From Lagopus muta (Eukaryota > Chordata > Aves > Galliformes > Phasianidae), in contig NC_064435.1 in NCBI RefSeq assembly GCF_023343835.1, forward strand, positions 37,100,603-37,164,602: a DNA stretch of 64,000 nucleotides, in the 5' to 3' direction. The stretch's first letter is position 1. Each line of letters opens with the position of its first letter. The translations under genes were made by a program, and so were the position numbers. The notes under the pieces were generated by a model that was not told the DNA's origin, did not search any database, and worked only from the letters and a program-made list of their open reading frames with translations. Positions 24,701 through 64,000 of this stretch are shown here, in pieces.

Positions 24701-27700
24701 AATAGAGTTTATTGGACTGTGTGGATTAGATGGCCTGGTACATCAGAACCACAGAAATATAAGGCCCTGGTGGATACTGGTGCACAGTGCACTCTAATGC
24801 CCTCGAGTCACCAAGGGACAAAATCAATTTATATTCATGGGGTGACAGGAGGTTCCCAAGAACTGACTATGTTGGAGGCCGAAATCAGCCTCACTGGTAA
24901 AGACTGGCAAAAGCACCCTATTGTGACTGGCCCAGGGGCTCCATGTATTCTTGGTATCGATTACCTTAGAAGGGGATATTTTAAGGATCCCAAAGGGTAT
25001 CGATGGGCCTTTGGAATAGCTGCTGTAGACACAGAAGGTGTTAAGCAGTTGTCTGTTCTGCCTGGCCTATCAGAAGATCCGTCTGTTGTGGGGTTGCTAC
25101 GAGTGGAAGAGCAACAGGTACCGATAGCTACAAAAACGGTGCACAGACGGCAGTATCGCACCAACAGGGATTCCTTGCTCCCCATTCAGAAGTTAATTCA
25201 TCAATTAGAGAATCAGGGAGTGATCAACAAAACTCACTCGCCCTTTAACAGCCCCATATGGCCAGTGCGTAAAGCCAGTGGAGAATGGAGGTTGACGGTG
25301 GACTACCGTGGCCTGAATGAAGTCACACCCTCATTGAGTGCTGCTGTGCCAGACATGTTAGAACTCCAATACGAACTGGAGTCAAAAGCAGCTAAGTGGT
25401 ATGCCACCATTGACATTGCTAACGCCTTTTTCTCCATTCCTTTGGCCAAAGAATGTAGGCCACAGTTCGCTTTCACATGGAGGGGCATTCAGTATACCTG
25501 GAACCGTTTGCCCCAGGGGTGGAAACATAGTCCAACTATTTGTCATGGTTTGATCCAAGCTGCACTGGAACAGGGAGGTGCCCCTGAGCACTTACAGTAC
25601 ATTGATGACATCATTGTGTGGGGCAACACAGCAAAGGAAGTTTTTGAGAAAGGAGAGCAAATAATCCAGATCCTTCTCCGTGCTGGTTTTGCTATTAAGC
25701 GAAGCAAAGTGAAAGGACCTGCCCAGGAAATTCAGTTCCTAGGCATAAAGTGGCAAGATGGCCGTCGTCACATCCCGACAGATGTGATCGACAAAATCAC
25801 TGCCATGTCTCCCCCCACTAATAAGAAAGAGACACAATCGTTTCTGGGCGTAGTGGGTTTTTGGAGAATGCATGTTCCAAACTACAGCCTCATTGTAAGC
25901 CCACTTTATCAGGTGACACGGAAGAAGAATGATTTTGTGTGGGGTCCTGAGCAACAGCAGGCTTTTGAGCAGATTAAACAAGAGATAGCCCGTGCTGTGG
26001 CCCTGGGGCCAGTACGGATGGAACAGGATGTGAAGAACATCCTCTATACTGCTGCTGGAGAAAAGGGTCCCACTTGGAGTTTGTGGCAAAGAGCCTCAGG
26101 AGAGACCCGAGGCCGACCCTTGGGATTCTGGAGTCGAGCCTACAGGGGGTCGGAGGAGGGCTACACTCCAACTGAAAAGGAGATCTTAGCTGCATATGAG
26201 GGGGTTCGGGCTGCTTCCGAAGTAGTCGGTACCGAAACACAGCTCCTTCTGGCACCTCGACTGCCAGTGCTGAACTGGATGTTCAAGGGAAAGGTTCCTT
26301 CCACCCATCATGCTACTGATGCCACTTGGAGTAAGTGGATTGCACTGATTACACAACGAGCACGGATGGGGAACCTCAGCCGTCCAGGAATCCTAGAAGT
26401 CATCATGGACTGGCCTGAAGGTAAAAAGTTTGGAACACCACCAGCAGAAGAAGTATCACGTGCTAAAGAAGCCCCACCATACAATGAACTACCAGAGGAT
26501 GAAAAGAAATATGCCCTATTCACAGATGGATCGTGTCGTATTGTGGGAAAGCATCGCAGATGGAAATCTGCTGTGTGGAGCCCCACACGACAAGTTGCAG
26601 AGGCCACCGAAGGGAAAGGAGAATCGAGCCAATTTGCAGAGGTAAAGGCTGTCCAACTGGCCTTAGATGTCGCTGAGCGGGAGAGGTGGCCAATGCTCTA
26701 TCTTTACACTGATTCATGGATGGTAGCAAATGCCTTATGGGGGTGGTTACAGCAGTGGGAGCAAAATAATTGGCAAAGAAAGGGCAAGCCTATTTGGGCT
26801 GCTGATCTATGGAAAGATATTGCTACCCGAACAAAAAATATGGTTGTAAAGGTGCGCCATGTAGATGCTCATGTGCCCAAGAGTCGGGCTACTGAAGAAC
26901 AGCAAAATAACCATCAGGTAGACCGAGCTGCCAGAATTGAGGTGGCTCAAATAGACCTGGACTGGCAGAACAAGGGTGAGTTATTTTTAGCTCGGTGGGC
27001 CCATGAGACCTCAGGTCATCAAGGGAGAGACGCAACATACAAATGGGCCAGAGACCGAGGGGTGGACTTAACTATGGATGCCATTGTACAAATAATTCAT
27101 GACTGTGATACATGCGCCACAATTAAACAAGCTAAGAGGATGAAACCTCTCTGGGAGGAAGGGCGATGGCAAAAGTACAAATATGGGGAGGCATGGCAGG
27201 TTGATTATATCACCTTGCCACGATCTCGCAATGGTAAGCATTATGTGCTCACCATGGTGGAGGCAACAACCGGGTGGCTTGAAACATATGCAGTACCCCA
27301 TGCTACCGCCCGAAACACCATATTAGGTCTGGAGAGGCAAATCCTGTGGCGACATGGCACCCCAGAAAGGATTGAGTCAGATAATGGGACTCATTTTAAA
27401 AATTCACTTGTGGATACTTGGGCCAGAGAACATGGCATTGAGTGGATTTATCATATCCCCTATCATGCACCAGCCTCTGGTAAGATCGAACGCTACAATG
27501 GGTTGTTAAAAACGATGTTGAAAGCAATGGGTGGCGGAACATTTAAACACTGGGAGAAGCATTTGGCAGAAGCCACCTGGCTGGTTAACACCAGAGGATC
27601 AATCAGTCGAGATGGTCCTACCCAATCCAGCTCCCTACATATTGTAGAGGGAGATAAGGTCCCTGTAGTACATGTAAAGAACATGTTAGGAAAAGCAGTT

Positions 27701-27850
27701 TGGGTTTTTCCCGCTTCTGGGAAAGGCAAACCTCTTCGCGGAACTGTCTTTGCCCAGGGACCTGGGTCCACCTGGTGGGTGATGCAGAAAAATGGGGATG
27801 TTCAGTGTGTACCACAAGGGAATTTGATGTTAGGGGAGTGCAGTCTGTAA
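24665..27850 (+). CDS. pol: Pol of copy 1: protease, reverse transcriptase, RNase H, integrase
   Basis: The open frame runs directly from the gag TAG; the first in-frame GTG is at 24719 and no good ATG precedes the protease, so it is probably made only as a Gag-Pol fusion. Counting residues from that GTG: protease with LVDTGAQ at 17-23; RT from about 150 to 400 with YIDD at 294-297; RNase H with TDGS at 602-605, E641, D665 and D735; integrase with zinc-binding H762, H767, C796, C799 and catalytic D829, D888, E924 (35 residues between the last two, the DD35E spacing). All catalytic residues are present. It ends 46 bp before the 3' LTR. I see no dUTPase domain. It resembles avian ERV-L-type Pol. 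Confidence 0.93.
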   Translation, partial: RGPAPSQGGERDNRVYWTVWIRWPGTSEPQKYKALVDTGAQCTLMPSSHQGTKSIYIHGVTGGSQELTMLEAEISLTGKDWQKHPIVTGPGAPCILGIDYLRRGYFKDPKGYRWAFGIAAVDTEGVKQLSVLPGLSEDPSVVGLLRVEEQQVPIATKTVHRRQYRTNRDSLLPIQKLIHQLENQGVINKTHSPFNSPIWPVRKASGEWRLTVDYRGLNEVTPSLSAAVPDMLELQYELESKAAKWYATIDIANAFFSIPLAKECRPQFAFTWRGIQYTWNRLPQGWKHSPTICHGLIQAALEQGGAPEHLQYIDDIIVWGNTAKEVFEKGEQIIQILLRAGFAIKRSKVKGPAQEIQFLGIKWQDGRRHIPTDVIDKITAMSPPTNKKETQSFLGVVGFWRMHVPNYSLIVSPLYQVTRKKNDFVWGPEQQQAFEQIKQEIARAVALGPVRMEQDVKNILYTAAGEKGPTWSLWQRASGETRGRPLGFWSRAYRGSEEGYTPTEKEILAAYEGVRAASEVVGTETQLLLAPRLPVLNWMFKGKVPSTHHATDATWSKWIALITQRARMGNLSRPGILEVIMDWPEGKKFGTPPAEEVSRAKEAPPYNELPEDEKKYALFTDGSCRIVGKHRRWKSAVWSPTRQVAEATEGKGESSQFAEVKAVQLALDVAERERWPMLYLYTDSWMVANALWGWLQQWEQNNWQRKGKPIWAADLWKDIATRTKNMVVKVRHVDAHVPKSRATEEQQNNHQVDRAARIEVAQIDLDWQNKGELFLARWAHETSGHQGRDATYKWARDRGVDLTMDAIVQIIHDCDTCATIKQAKRMKPLWEEGRWQKYKYGEAWQVDYITLPRSRNGKHYVLTMVEATTGWLETYAVPHATARNTILGLERQILWRHGTPERIESDNGTHFKNSLVDTWAREHGIEWIYHIPYHAPASGKIERYNGLLKTMLKAMGGGTFKHWEKHLAEATWLVNTRGSISRDGPTQSSSLHIVEGDKVPVVHVKNMLGKAVWVFPASGKGKPLRGTVFAQGPGSTWWVMQKNGDVQCVPQGNLMLGECSL

Positions 27851-27885
27851 TCCCATGTGTTAAGCATGATGTAGTGATGTAGAAT

Positions 27886-27896
27886 AAGGGGTGGAA
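27886..27896 (+). other. Polypurine tract of copy 1
   Basis: AAGGGGTGGAA directly abuts the 3' LTR TG. Position and composition fit the plus-strand primer. It is identical in copy 2. Confidence 0.85.
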
Positions 27897-28420
27897 TGTC
27901 ATGGTTTTATGATTTTTGGTCATCAGTATTCCACACCATAACATCATGTAATGCATTGGGGGTGGGGTTTGATATCTGCCGAATGTTCGTCCGTCGGAGA
28001 AGAACTACTTTTCCCCAGGAGACTTTGCGGTCAGCAAGGGGATATAACTCCAAGCAAGGTCACCTGATCCTTCTTCTTCGCCTGCTCTTCGCTGTCTGCG
28101 CTTCGCTATCTGCGCTTCGCCGCCTGCGCTTCGCCGCCTGCGCTTCGCCGTCTGTACTTCAGTCACTCAACTGGACTGCACTTCTCACCCCAGCATTCTG
28201 GTGAGGTCTATACAATTCAAACAGACTCTCTCTCTCTCTCTCTCATTGTATTTTACTAATACTATATTTAGTAAAATCATTTGTTTCACCTCAGATCAGT
28301 GCTGTTGTTTTCAAGTATTTTGGGGTCCCCTGCTTCCCCTTTCCCAGAGGCGCGGATCCGCAGATCCCTCCGCCCTGCTGGTCACGGAACTGGGCCGGAC
28401 CAGCCCATAAACCGTTGACA
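27897..28420 (+). repeat. 3' LTR of copy 1 (524 bp)
   Basis: Same length as the 5' LTR with one visible difference. It points toward NSMAF, ending about 1.2 kb before the NSMAF start codon on the same strand. Confidence 0.95.
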
Positions 28421-28425
28421 GGGAG
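28421..28425 (+). repeat. Target site duplication GGGAG, right copy (retroelement copy 1)
   Basis: Matches 21846-21850. After it the interrupted CR1 resumes with ATGGGCTTGTTCAGC. Confidence 0.9.
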
Positions 28426-28482
28426 ATGGGCTTGTTCAGCTTCAAGGAGACCTCATCATTGCTTTCCAGTGATTAAAAAGAG

Positions 28483-28561
28483 TTTATAAACTATATACTA
28501 GTTTATAACTATATACTAGTTTATAACTATATACTAGTTTATAGTTTATAAGTATAAACTA
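28483..28561. repeat. 18-bp AT-rich minisatellite within CR1
   Basis: The unit AACTATATACTAGTTTAT repeats about three to four times, followed by a rearranged inverted portion. Units are self-complementary in part (ACTAGT core). Confidence 0.85.
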
Positions 28562-28835
28562 GTGATAGGACAAGGAGGATCGGCTTTAAGCTAAAAGGAG
28601 AGATTTGGGTTTGATGTTAGGTGGAAATACTTTTCTCAGGGGGCAGTCAGCCCAGGCATAGCTGCTCAGAGGGGTTGTGGTGCCCCATCCCTGGAGGCAC
28701 TCAAGGCCAGGTCGGATGGGCCCTGGGCAGCTGAGCTGGTGGGGGGCAGCCCAATGCTTGGCAGGGAGATTGGGCTGGATGAGCTTTAAGGTCCTTTCCA
28801 ACTGAAGCCATTCTGTGACTGCACGATGTCCAACC

Positions 28836-29189
28836 TACACAGCATCTGTCACGCCATGGGCAAAAGGAATCTCACATCAATTGCATTACATTTACAATGA
28901 TTTATTTAAATGCAAGTAAGAAAGCTCTTTTGATACAAAATAAAAGAGTACATAACATGAGCACATGCCATTGAGAAGGCCTGCAATAGAAACTTCCACA
29001 AAGCTTTCCAAAACCACTGCAGCTGCTGGAGCTGCACCTAACAACGGCTCTGAGTACCAAAGCTTTCAGTCAGCCCTACAGAACGACAAATGAGGCTCTC
29101 AACCGGCTATTTCCCACTCCGTGCCCACTGCCGAGGAAGAGCACTGGATGTAGACGGTGGATAGGAGAACCAGGCTGCTTCCCTGCACT
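28836..29189. other. Short intergenic stretch before the NSMAF CpG island
   Basis: Nothing recognisable; GC content rises toward its right end. Confidence 0.5.
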
Positions 29190-29641
29190 TAAGAGCAAAT
29201 TTCGGCACGGGCTTTCCACCGCCACGGAGGCAGCAGGGATGCCGTCACCCTGCTCTCGTATTTCCGCAGCCGCCCTCACGGCTCTGGGCTCAGGGGTGGC
29301 ACCTCCGTATCCGCAATGACAAAAACAACGCGGCGTTAGTTCTGAGGAAGAAGAAGGAGGAAGGCGGGCAGCCATGTGAGCGCTGCCCCACGGAAAACCC
29401 GGAGGAGGCCCCGAGCGGCCGCAGCGCCGCCGCAGCCCGGGCGAGGGCGCAGAGTCCGGTGCCGGCAGCCTTCCTTCCCCTTCCCCGCCTCTCTGCCCGT
29501 ATAAGCGGGGCGGGCGTCCCCAACCAGGCCCGCCAGACCGGTTGGTTCCTGCGGGCCGCGCTGCTCTCCCCGCCTCCCTGAGGCGCGGCCAGGCCCGACC
29601 CGGCCTGGCGTGCTGCGGCCGCACCGAGGCCGGGGGGCTCC

Positions 29642-64000
<34,359 letters not shown>

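Larger units (their letters stand above)
21851..28420 (+). mobile_element. Full-length class III-like endogenous retroelement, copy 1 (LTR-gag-pol-LTR, no env)
   Basis: The 6570-bp element has two 524-bp LTRs that differ at one visible site (22101), a tRNA-type primer-binding site, a 217-nt leader, an open 690-codon gag, an in-frame UAG, an open pol, a purine tract and a 3' LTR, flanked by a 5-bp target duplication. Pol motifs and overall look fit avian ERV-L/spuma-related class III elements. Only 46 bp separate the pol stop from the 3' LTR, so there is no env and the element is expected to act intracellularly. Both frames are uninterrupted, which with the near-identical LTRs indicates recent insertion. 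It sits nested in a CR1, about 1.1 kb upstream of the NSMAF promoter and on the same strand. Confidence 0.95.
28421..28835 (+). mobile_element. Right part of the split CR1 fragment
   Basis: The CR1 end of ORF2 and 3' UTR continue from 21850: ATGGGCTTGTTCAGC, GGTTGTGGTGCCCCATCCCT, GGCTGGATGAGC, ending near CCATTCTGTGAC. It contains a minisatellite expansion (28483-28561). Confidence 0.85.

Noticed and set aside
24719..24721. GTG as a real pol start codon
   Set aside because: It is only the first GTG in the frame; the frame is open back to the gag UAG and the protease starts nearby, so a Gag-Pol fusion is more likely.

Overview
This is vertebrate nuclear DNA, almost certainly from a bird and probably a galliform. 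The evidence is many fragments of the avian CR1 LINE in both orientations, a relic of a chicken-type mariner (Galluhop-like), compact introns, and a host gene whose exons read as avian NSMAF (FAN). There is one host gene: NSMAF on the + strand. It begins in a CpG island at about 29.2-29.85 kb and runs off the right edge. I place 22 coding exons between 29642 and 63721. Their phases all agree and they encode about 630 residues: N-terminal region, GRAM/PH-like domain and BEACH domain. The C-terminal WD40 repeats lie beyond the window.

The left 21.8 kb looks intergenic. It holds CR1 fragments (tail at 133-206; 7644-8217; 11404-11568; 18112-18900), a mariner remnant (12225-12600), a probable solo LTR with two perfect hairpins and an AT-rich tandem repeat (3987-4420), and otherwise unremarkable AT-rich DNA with no supported gene.

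The most notable content is two nearly identical full-length LTR retroelements in opposite orientations. Copy 1 (21851-28420, +) lies upstream of NSMAF, inside an older CR1. Copy 2 (41963-48278, -) lies in NSMAF intron 5, antisense to the gene. Both have 524-bp TG...CA LTRs, distinct 5-bp target site duplications (GGGAG and CCGTC), an 18-nt primer-binding site that fits tRNA-Ala, a poly(A) run touching the gag AUG, an open gag-like frame, an open pol frame (protease, RT, RNase H, integrase) and no env. Gag and pol share one reading frame and are separated by a single UAG followed by a GC-rich structured stretch, which suggests stop-codon readthrough. The Gag-like protein is unusual: two predicted membrane segments near the N-terminus, a long coiled coil, a proline/arginine-rich linker, a capsid-like region and no CCHC knuckle. 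Pol resembles class III (ERV-L/spuma-related) avian elements. Copy 2 carries an 83-codon in-frame deletion in gag. LTRs within each copy are identical or differ at one site, so both insertions are recent. The LTRs differ between copies far more than the internal regions do, which hints at recombination.

The two elements bracket a 13.5-kb segment holding the NSMAF promoter and exons 1-5. Their 3' LTRs both point toward it, so they could affect NSMAF transcription or mediate an inversion. Similarity calls are from memory; no database search was possible.
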